From positions 62,001 to 126,000 of the forward strand of contig NZ_JAMOIH010000007.1 in NCBI RefSeq assembly GCF_024448955.1: a stretch of DNA of 64,000 nt, given 5' to 3'. Both the position numbers and the translations under genes were made by a program. Below, piece after piece: positions 18,651 through 27,122 of this stretch. Within the stretch, counting starts at the first letter, position 1; each line of letters opens with the position of its first letter. The stretch is from Stutzerimonas stutzeri (GTDB lineage: Bacteria; Pseudomonadota; Gammaproteobacteria; Pseudomonadales; Pseudomonadaceae). The notes under the pieces are model-generated. The model was not told the DNA's origin and searched no databases. It worked only from the letters and a program-made list of their open reading frames with translations.

Positions 18651-19797
18651 AAACGACCTCGACATCGCGCTGGGTCGAAGAACGTGGGTTGGTGAGGATG
18701 CAGGGGTCCTGCATTGCATGCTGCGACAGGAAGGGAATGTCCGACAGGTCAACGCCGTGCAGGCCGAGGCTTTCCTTGAAGCCGATCGATTGCTTGAGGC
18801 TGATCAGATGCTGCACCAGGCGCTCGCGGATCTGCCGGTGGTTCAGGCCGCGCGTATCGATACCCAGCGTCTGGGCGACGATCTTGAAGCGATCCGGCGC
18901 AGCGTCGTAGTTGAACGCCACCACATGCTCGACCAGCACCGCGTTGCACAGTCCGTGAGGCAGATCGAGATAACCGCCGAGGCTGTGAGACATGGCATGC
19001 ACGGCGCCCAGAATCGCGTTGGAGAACGCCAGCCCGGCCTGCATGCTGCCGAGCATGATCTGCTCGCGCAGGGCGATATCCGCAGGATTGGCGATCATCT
19101 GCACCAGATTGCCGTTGATCAGCCGCATGGCCTCCAGCGCGTGGGGATCGGTCAGCGGGCCGTTGCCGGTGGAGACGAACGCCTCGATGGCGTGCACCAG
19201 CGCGTCGATACCCGTACAGGCGGACAGGAAGGGATCCATACTCGCCGTGGTTTCCGGGTCGATCAGCGAAACGTCCGGCACCGCCGCCTTGCTGACGATG
19301 GAAAACTTCATCCGCTCGTCCTGGTTGGAGATGATCACGAACTGCGAAACGTCCGCCGAGGTGCCGGCCGTGGTGGGGATCAGGATCAGCGGTGGGCTGG
19401 GCACTCGCAGGGTATCAACCCCTTCGAACTCGATGATATGGCGACCGTGGGCGACCACGATGCCGATGCCCTTGGCGCAATCCATCGGGCTGCCGCCGCC
19501 CACCGCGACGATCACGTTGCAGCCTTCATTGCGATAGACCTCGGCGCCAAGCATCACCTCTTCGCAACGCGGGTTGGGCGATACGTCCGAGAACAGGTGG
19601 TGTTCGATGTTCTGCCGCTCGAGGCTGGCCTGCACGTCGGCCACCCAGCCAGCGGCCACCACACCGGGGTCGGAAACCACCAGTACCTTGCGCGCGCCGA
19701 AGTTGCTGGCACAGGTACCGACGCTGTGGCGGCAGCCGGCACCGAAGATGATTTCAGGGGAAACGAATTTACGCTGGAGGCTGATATTCGGGCTCAT
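18634..19797 (-). CDS. ercA: Iron-containing alcohol dehydrogenase ErcA
   Basis: Group III (Fe-dependent) alcohol dehydrogenase, 387 aa. NAD-binding glycine motif VAVGGGSPMDCAKG (near residue 95), PTTAGTSAD, and metal ligands Asp and three His in the region GIDALVHAIEAF and GAVHAMSHSLGGYLDLPHG. Length is standard. It shares an operon and a 17-bp overlap with the hybrid kinase ErcS, the same pairing as P. aeruginosa, where ErcA is thought to act in regulation rather than bulk alcohol oxidation. The ATG at 19797 has AAAGG upstream; a GTG one codon earlier is possible. Confidence 0.9.
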   Translation of the reverse strand: MSPNISLQRKFVSPEIIFGAGCRHSVGTCASNFGARKVLVVSDPGVVAAGWVADVQASLERQNIEHHLFSDVSPNPRCEEVMLGAEVYRNEGCNVIVAVGGGSPMDCAKGIGIVVAHGRHIIEFEGVDTLRVPSPPLILIPTTAGTSADVSQFVIISNQDERMKFSIVSKAAVPDVSLIDPETTASMDPFLSACTGIDALVHAIEAFVSTGNGPLTDPHALEAMRLINGNLVQMIANPADIALREQIMLGSMQAGLAFSNAILGAVHAMSHSLGGYLDLPHGLCNAVLVEHVVAFNYDAAPDRFKIVAQTLGIDTRGLNHRQIRERLVQHLISLKQSIGFKESLGLHGVDLSDIPFLSQHAMQDPCILTNPRSSTQRDVEVVYAEAL

Positions 19798-20249
19798 CAC
19801 CGTGGCCTTTATTATTTTTGTAACAACCGCGCAAGCCTACTGGATTGGTTAGGTAAAGCAATGCATCCAAGGAATAGCGTGCGCAGGTCCGTCCCGTTTC
19901 GTTGCGCAACCCGGAAATACAGACTCTGCGGGCACGAAAGCTGGGTACCGAGCAGCGGTTGCTCACCGCCGGTCAGCACGCTCGTTTCGCCATTGCCCCG
20001 GTCGATCATCAGCACCGGGACGGTGCGATCTGGTAAGCCGGCGATGCAATAGAAGAAGCGGTCGTCGACAGCCAACTGGCGACAGCGGGAATAATCATTG
20101 GCCAGCTGTCGCGCACCGCCCCCGACTTCATGTTCGAACAGCAGGCCAAAGCCGTCGCGCATATGAGTCAACAACAGACCGCCGCCGGCCAGAGGCTGAT
20201 AGCTGATCGTACCCAGCTGCCAGGGTGCCGGAGCGCAGTCGAAGTCCTT

Positions 20250-20312
20250 GGTGCGCAGAGCGCACCCTACGGGTGGTTCGGGCTGGCTCTTGTAGGGTGC
20301 GCTCCGCGCACC
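20250..20312. repeat. inverted REP pair inside pqqH remnant
   Basis: Two copies of the local REP element (GGTGCGCAGAGCGCACC at 20250 and its opposite orientation at 20292) face each other within the former coding region. Confidence 0.9.
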
Positions 20313-20779
20313 GCCACCGCCAAGCTCATGCATCACGAGCCGCCCTGCACTCTCGCGCCAGGGTTGCCACCAACCGTTGCGATCGCTAAGGCAAAAAACA
20401 CCCCGTCTTCGTCGAAGCGCGGCTGTTGCAAAGACTCCTGGCCATCAGCGCCCGCCAGGCAACAAGCATTACCCCAAAGCCCCTCGGCCGAGCGCTCGGC
20501 CCAGCACAAACGGGTTGCGGTCCAAGGCTGCTCAGGGCGACTCCATTCGATCCAGGCCAGGCGCCGGCCTTCCGGGTCGAGCGTGGGCGACGAATAGAAA
20601 TCGGCGCCCTCGACCAACACCTGCCGCGCGCCGTCATCGAGGCCAAGGCTCACCAGGCGGTGCTCGACGCCCGGCTCACCATGGCGCTCTTCCAGCGCAA
20701 CGATGGCATTGCCACGACGATCGAATTGCAGGTCGCCGTAACGACACTCGTCCCGTTCAGTCAGCATGAGCGGCATCTC

Positions 20780-20798
20780 GTAGTGCGCTTCGCGCACC
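20780..20798. repeat. single REP copy inside pqqH remnant
   Basis: GTAGTGCGCTTCGCGCACC, a copy lacking two G of the usual GTAGGG edge, sits at a frame break of the pqqH remnant. Confidence 0.8.
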
Positions 20799-21162
20799 TT
20801 CGCGACCGCAATCAGGCTGATCCTGGATATAGATCTGTTGATCCGCCTCGTTGACGAAGGCAACCCCTGCGCGGTCAGGCAGAAGGTGCCACCGCCATAT
20901 TCATAGACGCGGCTGCGCACCGAAAAGCCGGCCGATGTCGGGCAGCTCACCTGCCCTTCACGCCAATACCAGAGCGTGCAACGCGCATCCGCCGGGTCGT
21001 ACTCGATCCAGAACAGCCCGCCATGGCCAGCGCGCAGCTCGGCGAAGTCCCGGCTGGCTGAGGCAGCCCGCTCGGTACTCCACTCGCTGGGCCAGGAACC
21101 ATAGGGAACAGCGGTTTTGCTCATGCATGCATCCATCGTTCAGCGGCCAGCAAGCGCCGTGC

Positions 21163-22317
21163 TCAGACCTTGAGGATGAGCCTTGAGGCCTTTTCGTTGC
21201 GGTAGCGCAGTTGATCGAGGCCCAGCGCGCCCGCCTCGGCCTGCTCGCGAGCAGCGAGGATCTTGCCGTGCTGCGCCGACTTGCTGCACACCGGGTCGGC
21301 ATTCGCGGCGTCGCCGGTGAGCATGAACGCCTGGCAACGGCATCCGCCGAAGTCCTGTTCCTTCTCGTCGCAGCTGCGGCAGGGTTCGGGCATCCAGTCG
21401 TAGCCACGAAATTTGTTGAAACCGAAGGAATGACGCCAGATGTGTTCGATGCTCTGCTCGCGAACGTTGGGAAATTCCACCGGCAGCTGACGCGCGCTGT
21501 GGCACGGCAACGCCGTACCGTCGGGGGTAATGTCGAGAAATAGATTGCCCCAGCCGCTCATGCAGGCCTTTGGGCGTTCTTCGTAGTAATCGGGCGTCAC
21601 GAAGATCAGCTTGCAGGGGTGATTGTCCGCGGCCAGCTTGTCGCGCCATTGGTTGGTGATGCGTTCAGCCCGCTCCAATTGTTCCTTGCTTGGCAACAGC
21701 CCGGCGCGATTCAGCTCGGCCCAGCCATAGAACTGGCAGGTGGCCAACTCGACGAAGTCCGCTTCCAGTTCCAGGCAAAGCTCGATGATGCGTTCGATGT
21801 TGTCGATGTTGTGCCGATGGGTGACGAAGTTGAGCACCATCGGGTAGCCGTGCTGCTTCACCGCACGCGCCATGGCCAGTTTCTGCGCGAAAGCCTTCTT
21901 CGAGCCCGCGAGCAGGTTGTTCACTTCCTCGTCGGCAGCCTGGAAGCTGATCTGGATATGGTCCAGTCCGGCCTCGGCGAAGCTGGCTATCTTCTCTTCG
22001 GTCAGGCCGATGCCGGAGGTGATCAGGTTAGTGTAGTAACCCATGTCACGGGCGGCCTTGATCAACTCGGCCAGGTCCTGGCGCACCAGCGGCTCGCCTC
22101 CGGAAAAACCCAGCTGCGCTGCGCCCATCTGGCGGGCCTGACGGAACACCTCGACCCACTCGGCGGTACTCAGCTCGTCATGGCTGCGAGCAAAATCCAG
22201 CGGATTGGAACAGTACGGACATTGCAGCGGGCAGCGATAGGTCAGTTCTGCCAGCAGCCACAACGGCGGGCCGGGTTCGTAGCCGGGTTTAACGAAGCTC
22301 GATCCAGAATCGTTCAA
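21163..22317 (-). CDS. pqqE: PqqA peptide cyclase, radical SAM
   Basis: Radical SAM/SPASM enzyme (384 aa) that forms the carbon-carbon bond between Glu and Tyr of the PqqA peptide, the first committed step to pyrroloquinoline quinone. The cluster motif CPLQCPYC (CxxxCxxC) is near residue 24, and the C-terminal SPASM cysteines appear as [23 protein letters not shown] and [19 protein letters not shown]. The start is a TTG at 22317: GGAGG lies 6-7 bp upstream and the known N-terminus ([21 protein letters not shown]) begins there. It overlaps pqqD by 29 bp. No ATG fits. Confidence 0.95.
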   Translation of the reverse strand: MNDSGSSFVKPGYEPGPPLWLLAELTYRCPLQCPYCSNPLDFARSHDELSTAEWVEVFRQARQMGAAQLGFSGGEPLVRQDLAELIKAARDMGYYTNLITSGIGLTEEKIASFAEAGLDHIQISFQAADEEVNNLLAGSKKAFAQKLAMARAVKQHGYPMVLNFVTHRHNIDNIERIIELCLELEADFVELATCQFYGWAELNRAGLLPSKEQLERAERITNQWRDKLAADNHPCKLIFVTPDYYEERPKACMSGWGNLFLDITPDGTALPCHSARQLPVEFPNVREQSIEHIWRHSFGFNKFRGYDWMPEPCRSCDEKEQDFGGCRCQAFMLTGDAANADPVCSKSAQHGKILAAREQAEAGALGLDQLRYRNEKASRLILKV

Positions 22318-22567
22318 CGGCCACCTCCAGGAATGCCAGGATGTCTTCTTCGATGCCCTCCGCGTCGGGGAAGCTCCCGTGCAGATCGGCAACGATCCCT
22401 CCTGCCGTTCGCGAGCCGTCGACCCGTTTGAGTATCTCGGCGGCACTGTCGTTGAGCTTGATCATCCCCTCGGGGTAGAGCAAAACGTGACAGCCTTGCG
22501 CCGGCTCGAACTGGAAGCGATAACCGCGGCGGAAGACCGGGACTTTCAGCAGAATGTTCTCGTTCAT
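22289..22567 (-). CDS. pqqD: PQQ biosynthesis peptide chaperone PqqD
   Basis: Small (92 aa) RiPP recognition-element protein that binds PqqA and presents it to PqqE. The winged-helix RRE fold is evident from [23 protein letters not shown] and [17 protein letters not shown], which match PqqD. Its 3' end overlaps the pqqE start by 29 bp, consistent with tight coupling of the two partners; in some organisms PqqD is fused to PqqC or PqqE, but here it is free. Confidence 0.95.
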   Translation of the reverse strand: MNENILLKVPVFRRGYRFQFEPAQGCHVLLYPEGMIKLNDSAAEILKRVDGSRTAGGIVADLHGSFPDAEGIEEDILAFLEVAVERFWIELR

Positions 22568-22621
22568 GTCAGTTCACTCGCCAAATACGGGTGGCCATAC
22601 AAGCGGCGCGGGGTTTCGCAC

Positions 22622-23374
22622 TCACAACGTAATGCCCTTGTGCCAAACCCGCTCACGAGTCACGGTGTGGTAAGGCGGGCGGCCCAGTTCGTAGGCCATG
22701 CTTATGGCATCGAGCATGCTCCACAACACGTCCAGCTTGAACTGAAGAATGTTCAGCATGCGCTCCTGCGCGTCACGCGTGCGGTAATGGCCGAGCGTGA
22801 TGCGCAGCCCGTGCTCGACGTCACGACGCGCTTCCTTCAGGCGCTTGCGGAAATAGTCATAACCGGAGGCATCGATCCAGGGGTAATGCTGAGGCCACGC
22901 GTCCAGCCGCGACTGGTGGATGGTCGGTGCGAAGAGCTCGGTCAACGAGCTGCTGGCCGCCTCCTGCCAGGAGGCGCGGCGCGCGAAGTTGACATAGGCA
23001 TCCACCGCGAAACGCACGCCGGGCAGCACCAGCTCCTGCGACAGCACCTGCTCGCGGTCGAGCCCCACGGCCTCGGCCAGCCGCAGCCAGGCCTCGATGC
23101 CACCCTCCTCGCCGGGCGCGCCATCATGATCGAGGATGCGCTGGACCCACTCGCGGCGCGCGTCGCGATCCGGACAGTTGGCCATGATCGCCGCATCCTT
23201 CAGCGGAATGCAGACCTGGTAGTAGAAACGGTTGGCCACCCAGCCCTGGATCTGTTCACGAGTGGCCTGACCCGCGTACATCGCTCGATGAAAAGGGTGA
23301 TGGATATGGTAGTAATCGCCCTTGGCACGCAGCGCCTGTTCGAATTCGGCTGGGGTCATTGCTGGCAGGGTCAT
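22622..23374 (-). CDS. pqqC: Pyrroloquinoline-quinone synthase PqqC
   Basis: Cofactor-free oxidase (250 aa) performing the last ring closure and eight-electron oxidation that yields PQQ. Conserved features: [15 protein letters not shown] near residue 22, [24 protein letters not shown], and [20 protein letters not shown]. The all-helical TENA-like fold and length are standard. The ATG at 23374 has AGGAAG upstream; the frame extends 12 codons further but without family sequence. The 130-bp gap to pqqB contains an inverted REP pair. Confidence 0.95.
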   Translation of the reverse strand: MTLPAMTPAEFEQALRAKGDYYHIHHPFHRAMYAGQATREQIQGWVANRFYYQVCIPLKDAAIMANCPDRDARREWVQRILDHDGAPGEEGGIEAWLRLAEAVGLDREQVLSQELVLPGVRFAVDAYVNFARRASWQEAASSSLTELFAPTIHQSRLDAWPQHYPWIDASGYDYFRKRLKEARRDVEHGLRITLGHYRTRDAQERMLNILQFKLDVLWSMLDAISMAYELGRPPYHTVTRERVWHKGITL

Positions 23375-23431
23375 CGCGGCTTCCTTTGCTATTCCCAGTT
23401 GGTAATACACGGCGTGGGAAGGATTGCTCTC

Positions 23432-23492
23432 GTAGGGTGCGCTCTGTGCACCATCAATTCCGAAGTAGTCCGGTGCGCGAAGCGCACCCTAC
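23432..23492. repeat. inverted REP pair between pqqB and pqqC
   Basis: Copies at 23432-23452 (GGGTGCGCTCTGTGCACC core) and 23472-23492 (opposite orientation) can fold into a cruciform or paired hairpins inside the pqq transcript, between pqqB and pqqC. Confidence 0.9.
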
Positions 23493-23503
23493 ATCCGGCG
23501 CAG

Positions 23504-24415
23504 CTACAACTCGATGCTCATGCCATCGAAGGCTACTTCGATGCCGTGCTCGATAAGGATGGCTCGTTCGGGCGAATCTTCGTCGAGTATCGGGTTGGTG
23601 TTATTGATATGGATGAGGATCTTGCGCGGATCCGGCAGACCGTCGAGCACCTCGATCATGCCGCCCGGGCCACTTTGCGGCAGATGGCCCATCTCGCTAC
23701 CCAGCTTTGTACCCACCTCGCACACGCGCATTTCGTCGTCGCGCCAGAGCGTGCCGTCTACCAGCAGGCAGTTGGCCGTGCGCATGGTACTCAGGAGCGT
23801 CTCGCTCACCTTCCCCAAGCCCGGTGCGTAAAAGAGCGTGCCACCGGTGCGACGGTCTTCGATGAACAGGCCGATGTTGTCGCCAGGATGCGGATCGTTG
23901 CGGTGCGGCGAATATGGCGGTGCCGAGCTGCGCAGCGGGATCGGTGTGATGGAAAGGTTCGGGCAGGTCGGAATGACGAAACTGCCTTCTAACGCGATGG
24001 GATTCCACTTCAGCCCGCCATTCCAATGTTCGAGCATGTTGAACAGCGGAAAGCCGGTCGTCAGATCATGATGCACCATCTCACTACACCAGACCTCATG
24101 CGGGCAGCCTTCGCGCAGGGTCAGCAGGCCGGTGGTGTGATCGATCTGGCTGTCGAGCAGGATGATTGCGCTGATGGCCGTATCGCGCGGCTTGCGTGCC
24201 GGCTGCAACACTGGAAAGGCCTCCAGTTGCGCACGGATATCCGGCGATGCGTTGCAGAGAATCCAGTCCACGCCGTTATCGCTGATGGCAATCGACGACT
24301 GGGTACGTGCCAGTCCGCGCAACGTACCGGCGCGCAGGCCGGCACAGTTGGAGCAATTGCAATTCCACTGAGGGAAACCACCGCCTGCAGCAGAACCGAG
24401 AATCTGGATGAACAT
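23504..24415 (-). CDS. pqqB: PQQ biosynthesis protein PqqB
   Basis: Metallo-beta-lactamase-fold protein (303 aa), thought to be the iron-dependent hydroxylase acting on the tyrosine-derived part of the PQQ precursor. Visible: the N-terminal [19 protein letters not shown] (a cysteine cluster typical of PqqB), [21 protein letters not shown] and [16 protein letters not shown]. Length and ends agree with characterised PqqB. Second gene of the operon, 48 bp after pqqA with a stem-loop between them. Confidence 0.95.
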   Translation of the reverse strand: MFIQILGSAAGGGFPQWNCNCSNCAGLRAGTLRGLARTQSSIAISDNGVDWILCNASPDIRAQLEAFPVLQPARKPRDTAISAIILLDSQIDHTTGLLTLREGCPHEVWCSEMVHHDLTTGFPLFNMLEHWNGGLKWNPIALEGSFVIPTCPNLSITPIPLRSSAPPYSPHRNDPHPGDNIGLFIEDRRTGGTLFYAPGLGKVSETLLSTMRTANCLLVDGTLWRDDEMRVCEVGTKLGSEMGHLPQSGPGGMIEVLDGLPDPRKILIHINNTNPILDEDSPERAILIEHGIEVAFDGMSIEL

Positions 24416-24437
24416 GCGCTTCCCCCGATTGATAGAA

Positions 24438-24455
24438 CCCCGGCCGAAGCCGGGG
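24438..24455 (-). terminator. pqqA-pqqB intergenic stem-loop (attenuator-like)
   Basis: A perfect 7-bp GC stem (CCCCGGC, CGAA loop on the plus strand, GCCGGGG) between pqqA and pqqB, without a U-tract. Such a hairpin would stabilise or partly terminate the message after pqqA, which is usually made in excess over the enzymes. Confidence 0.6.
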
Positions 24456-24463
24456 CGGAACAG

Positions 24464-24535
24464 TCAACGATTGGCGAAGTACATGGTCACTTCGAAACCA
24501 ATGCGCAGATCGCTGTACTCGGGTTTAGTCCACAT
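24464..24535 (-). CDS. pqqA: PQQ precursor peptide PqqA
   Basis: The 23-residue peptide from which PQQ is carved. It reads MWTKPEYSDLRIGFEVTMYF followed by ANR. Glu15 and Tyr19 in the E-x3-Y motif are the two residues cross-linked by PqqE; the following residues are trimmed away. Ribosome site GAGGAA lies upstream. First gene of pqqABCDE; a candidate regulator site lies 98 bp upstream. Far too short for routine gene finders, but the sequence match is unambiguous. Confidence 0.97.
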   Translation of the reverse strand: MWTKPEYSDLRIGFEVTMYFANR

Positions 24536-24632
24536 GGGTCGTTCCTCTTCTTATGAAGCCGGAGAATTCCGGCAGATTTGAGTTAACCATCAGGCCCGAC
24601 ACCCCCGAATGCTACTTTCGAACGAGTTTCGG

Positions 24633-24646
24633 TCCTGATTTGGTAG
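24633..24646 (-). promoter_or_regulatory. candidate alcohol-regulon operator upstream of pqqA
   Basis: Reads CTACCAAATCAGGA on the minus strand, 98 bp before the pqqA start. Shares CTACCAA-3 nt-AGGA with sites before exaB (35972) and exaC (32865). It lies in the 403-bp pqqA/activator intergenic region, in which I saw no other feature except a short inverted repeat, CCGGAGAATTCCGG, near 24559. Confidence 0.6.
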
Positions 24647-24938
24647 CGTGTCAGCGACACCTGTACGCCTGTCCGCTCCACCTGTCGCATTCTTGCGACG
24701 GCTGTGCCGACGCCCGCACTCTGCGGCCTGCCTCTACCGCCCAAGCTCGGGACTTGCGGTGACGCCGAATGCTCCCGGCATATCACTTGCTGTATCCGTG
24801 CCATCTCCGACGGATGGATGACAGAAGGCGCCGCCGAAGAAGTCTATGGTTGAAGTGTTCGGTCAGCCGCTGGTTCGACAAAAAACAACAAGACGTCGAG
24901 ACGTGCCCCCAGGTCCGTCATCGGCCAATGAGGATCAC

Positions 24939-26891
24939 ATGAATTTGCATGCTTCGGATAATGCCAGCGAACTCGCAGCCTTCGTGGCTCATCACTTTCC
25001 CGAACGCAGCATTCAACCGGACGGCTTGATTGCTCAGTCCTGGTACCGAAGCGTTACCCAGCACCGCCTCAACCCACGCGGACGCTGCGAGAAGAACATT
25101 CTCACCGCTGCCGAGATCCGCCAGCACCAGGCTCAGCATCAGGAGTATCTGGCTGTCGCCAGCCAGGGCGTCACCGGCCTGGCCAAGCGCGTCGTGCAAG
25201 CCGGCTTCTCCGTGCTGCTCAGCGACGAGGGCGGCGTCACGCTGGATGCACGCCTGCCCGCACAGCGCGACCTCTACACTCAGTCTGGGCTAATCATCGG
25301 TGCGCGCTGGGACGAATCGGTCGCCGGCACCAACGGCATCGGCACTGCCCTGGCCGCGGCCCAAGCGCTGACCATCCACCGTGAGGAGCACTTCCTCGCC
25401 ACGAACTTCCGCCTGAGCTGCTCGGTATCGCCGATCTTCGACTCCCAAGGCCAACTGCGCGGCTGCCTCAACGCCACCTGCCTGAACAGCGACGGCCCCA
25501 AGGAAGCGCAATACCTGACCCTGCAATTGGTGATCATGTATGCGCGGCTGATCGAGAACGCTCACTTCCATCAGAGCTACCGTGATCGCCTGACCTTGGC
25601 CATCAAGCCCCGCGACGACATCACCGACCTCGCCAACGAGCAGTTGTTGGCCCTGGATGAACAAGGGCGGGTGATCGGTGCCAACCGCGCCGCCTTCGTC
25701 GCCTACGAACAAGGCCATGGAAGCGCCCTGCTCGGCCGACCCATCGACAGCCTGCTGCCGGCCAATGTCGACGAACTGCTCAGCATGACCAACGGCGGAG
25801 CCCGTGGCGTGCGCCTGCGCTCCCTGCAGGGCGAGGCGCTGATGGATGTTGGCTTGCGCATTCCTGCAAATCATTTTCGCTCCGCGCGTTCAACGTCAGA
25901 TGCCGGCGTTCGCACCCCGGCAAGCGAGCATCCCGACCTTGAACATCTCGGCGGCAGCGACCCGCAGTTGCAACTGGGCGTGCGGCGCATCCGCAAGGTG
26001 ATCGATAAAGGTATCCCTATCCTCATCACTGGCGAGACCGGCACCGGCAAGGAAGCCTTCGCACGGGCCGTCCATCAGGCCAGCGCCCGACGAGGCGGCC
26101 CTTTCATCGCCCTCAATTGTGCCGCCATCCCGGAAACTCTGATCGAGAGCGAACTCTTCGGCTACCGTAGCGGCAGCTTCACAGGTGCCAGCAAGAAAGG
26201 CATGAAGGGCAAGCTGGAGCTGGCCAACGGCGGCACCCTGTTTCTCGATGAGATCGGCGATATGCCGGCGCATTTGCAAACCCGTCTGCTGCGGGTGCTG
26301 GCAGAGCGAGAGATCTTTCCCTTGGGTGCCGAGACGCCGGTGCCGCTGGATGTGCAGGTGGTGTCCGCCACGCATCAGGATCTGCACGGGATGATCCAGG
26401 CCAGGCTGTTCCGCGAGGATCTGTTCTATCGACTCAGCGGCATGACCCTGGCGCTACCGGCCTTGCGCGAGCGCAGCGACCGCGCCGAGCTGATTCACAA
26501 CCTGCTCAGCGCTCAGGCCGACGCTGATGGATTACGCCTGGACGAAGCGGCACGCCAGCGCCTTCTCAACCATCCCTGGCCTGGCAATATCCGCCAGTTG
26601 CTCAACGCGCTGCGTTACGCCGTGGCCCTGGCCGAAGACGGTGTGATCGATTGCGATTGCCTACCTGCCGAGCTGCATCAACCGTCCCTTCCCGCGCCGG
26701 CGGCGCCGACGGCGCCAGCAGCCACCCTGGCCGACCAGTTGGGCAACGACGAAGCGCGCCATCTGCTGGCAGTCTTGCGGCAATACCGCTGGAACATCAG
26801 CGCGGCAGCCGAAGCCAGCTCCGTATCCCGCTCGACGCTGTACCGCAAGATGAAAAAGCACGGCATCGTCCAGCCCAATGAGATGTTTTAG
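24939..26891 (+). CDS. AcoR-like sigma54-dependent transcriptional activator
   Basis: Bacterial enhancer-binding protein (650 aa) with AcoR-type layout: N-terminal GAF sensor (about residues 80-215, with ESVAGTNGIGTALA), a PAS-like segment (about 235-320), AAA+ domain (about 335-570; Walker A GETGTGKE, Walker B GGTLFLDEIGD) and a C-terminal Fis-type helix-turn-helix (NISAAAEASSVSRSTLYRKMKKHG). The sigma54 loop reads GSFTGA instead of the common GAFTGA. The ATG at 24939 has AGGA upstream. It most likely drives the -24/-12 promoter of the type II quinohaemoprotein dehydrogenase-aldA operon located downstream in opposite orientation. Divergent from pqqA. Confidence 0.88.
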   Translation: MNLHASDNASELAAFVAHHFPERSIQPDGLIAQSWYRSVTQHRLNPRGRCEKNILTAAEIRQHQAQHQEYLAVASQGVTGLAKRVVQAGFSVLLSDEGGVTLDARLPAQRDLYTQSGLIIGARWDESVAGTNGIGTALAAAQALTIHREEHFLATNFRLSCSVSPIFDSQGQLRGCLNATCLNSDGPKEAQYLTLQLVIMYARLIENAHFHQSYRDRLTLAIKPRDDITDLANEQLLALDEQGRVIGANRAAFVAYEQGHGSALLGRPIDSLLPANVDELLSMTNGGARGVRLRSLQGEALMDVGLRIPANHFRSARSTSDAGVRTPASEHPDLEHLGGSDPQLQLGVRRIRKVIDKGIPILITGETGTGKEAFARAVHQASARRGGPFIALNCAAIPETLIESELFGYRSGSFTGASKKGMKGKLELANGGTLFLDEIGDMPAHLQTRLLRVLAEREIFPLGAETPVPLDVQVVSATHQDLHGMIQARLFREDLFYRLSGMTLALPALRERSDRAELIHNLLSAQADADGLRLDEAARQRLLNHPWPGNIRQLLNALRYAVALAEDGVIDCDCLPAELHQPSLPAPAAPTAPAATLADQLGNDEARHLLAVLRQYRWNISAAAEASSVSRSTLYRKMKKHGIVQPNEMF

Positions 26892-27098
26892 CTCTAAGTT
26901 GCAGGAGAGACGGCTCAGCACGCCATGGGAGCGAGCTGACCGCGAATGGCGAAACCTAGGAAGGCTTTCCGTGCCTCGCCATCCTCGCGCCGTTCTTCAC
27001 TGAAATGGTGCTCGGCAGTTCGAGGTCCGCGCTTTCCGCGGCTTTCCAGGGCGAGTCCCGGTTCGCTGGTCTTACCCTGGGAAGGAAGATGGGTATGA

Positions 27099-27115
27099 GG
27101 CCGCCCAAGGCGGCC
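27099..27115. terminator. hairpin between convergent genes
   Basis: A perfect 7-bp stem (GGCCGCC, loop CAA, GGCGGCC) right after the aldA stop codon and facing the end of the activator gene. There is no clear U-tract on either strand, so it is only a possible terminator. Confidence 0.4.
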
Positions 27116-27122
27116 CTTACCT

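Larger units (their letters stand above)
19812..21124 (-). pseudogene. pqqH: Decayed pqqH-type S9 peptidase gene
   Basis: Remnant of the prolyl-oligopeptidase-like gene that lies between pqqE and ercA in P. aeruginosa. The N-terminal beta-propeller part is recognisable (SRVYEYGGGTFCLTAQ; then in another frame VAFVNEADQQIYIQD; then CRYGDLQFDRRGNAI). Lesions seen: a one-base loss in the C-run 20864-20867; a REP element at 20780-20798 where the frame switches back; a second frame change at 20385-20398, after which SDRNGWWQPWRESAGR continues; an inverted REP pair at 20250-20312 read through as low-complexity residues; and complete loss of the C-terminal catalytic domain, the frame stopping at 19812. 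It cannot make an active peptidase. Confidence 0.85.
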
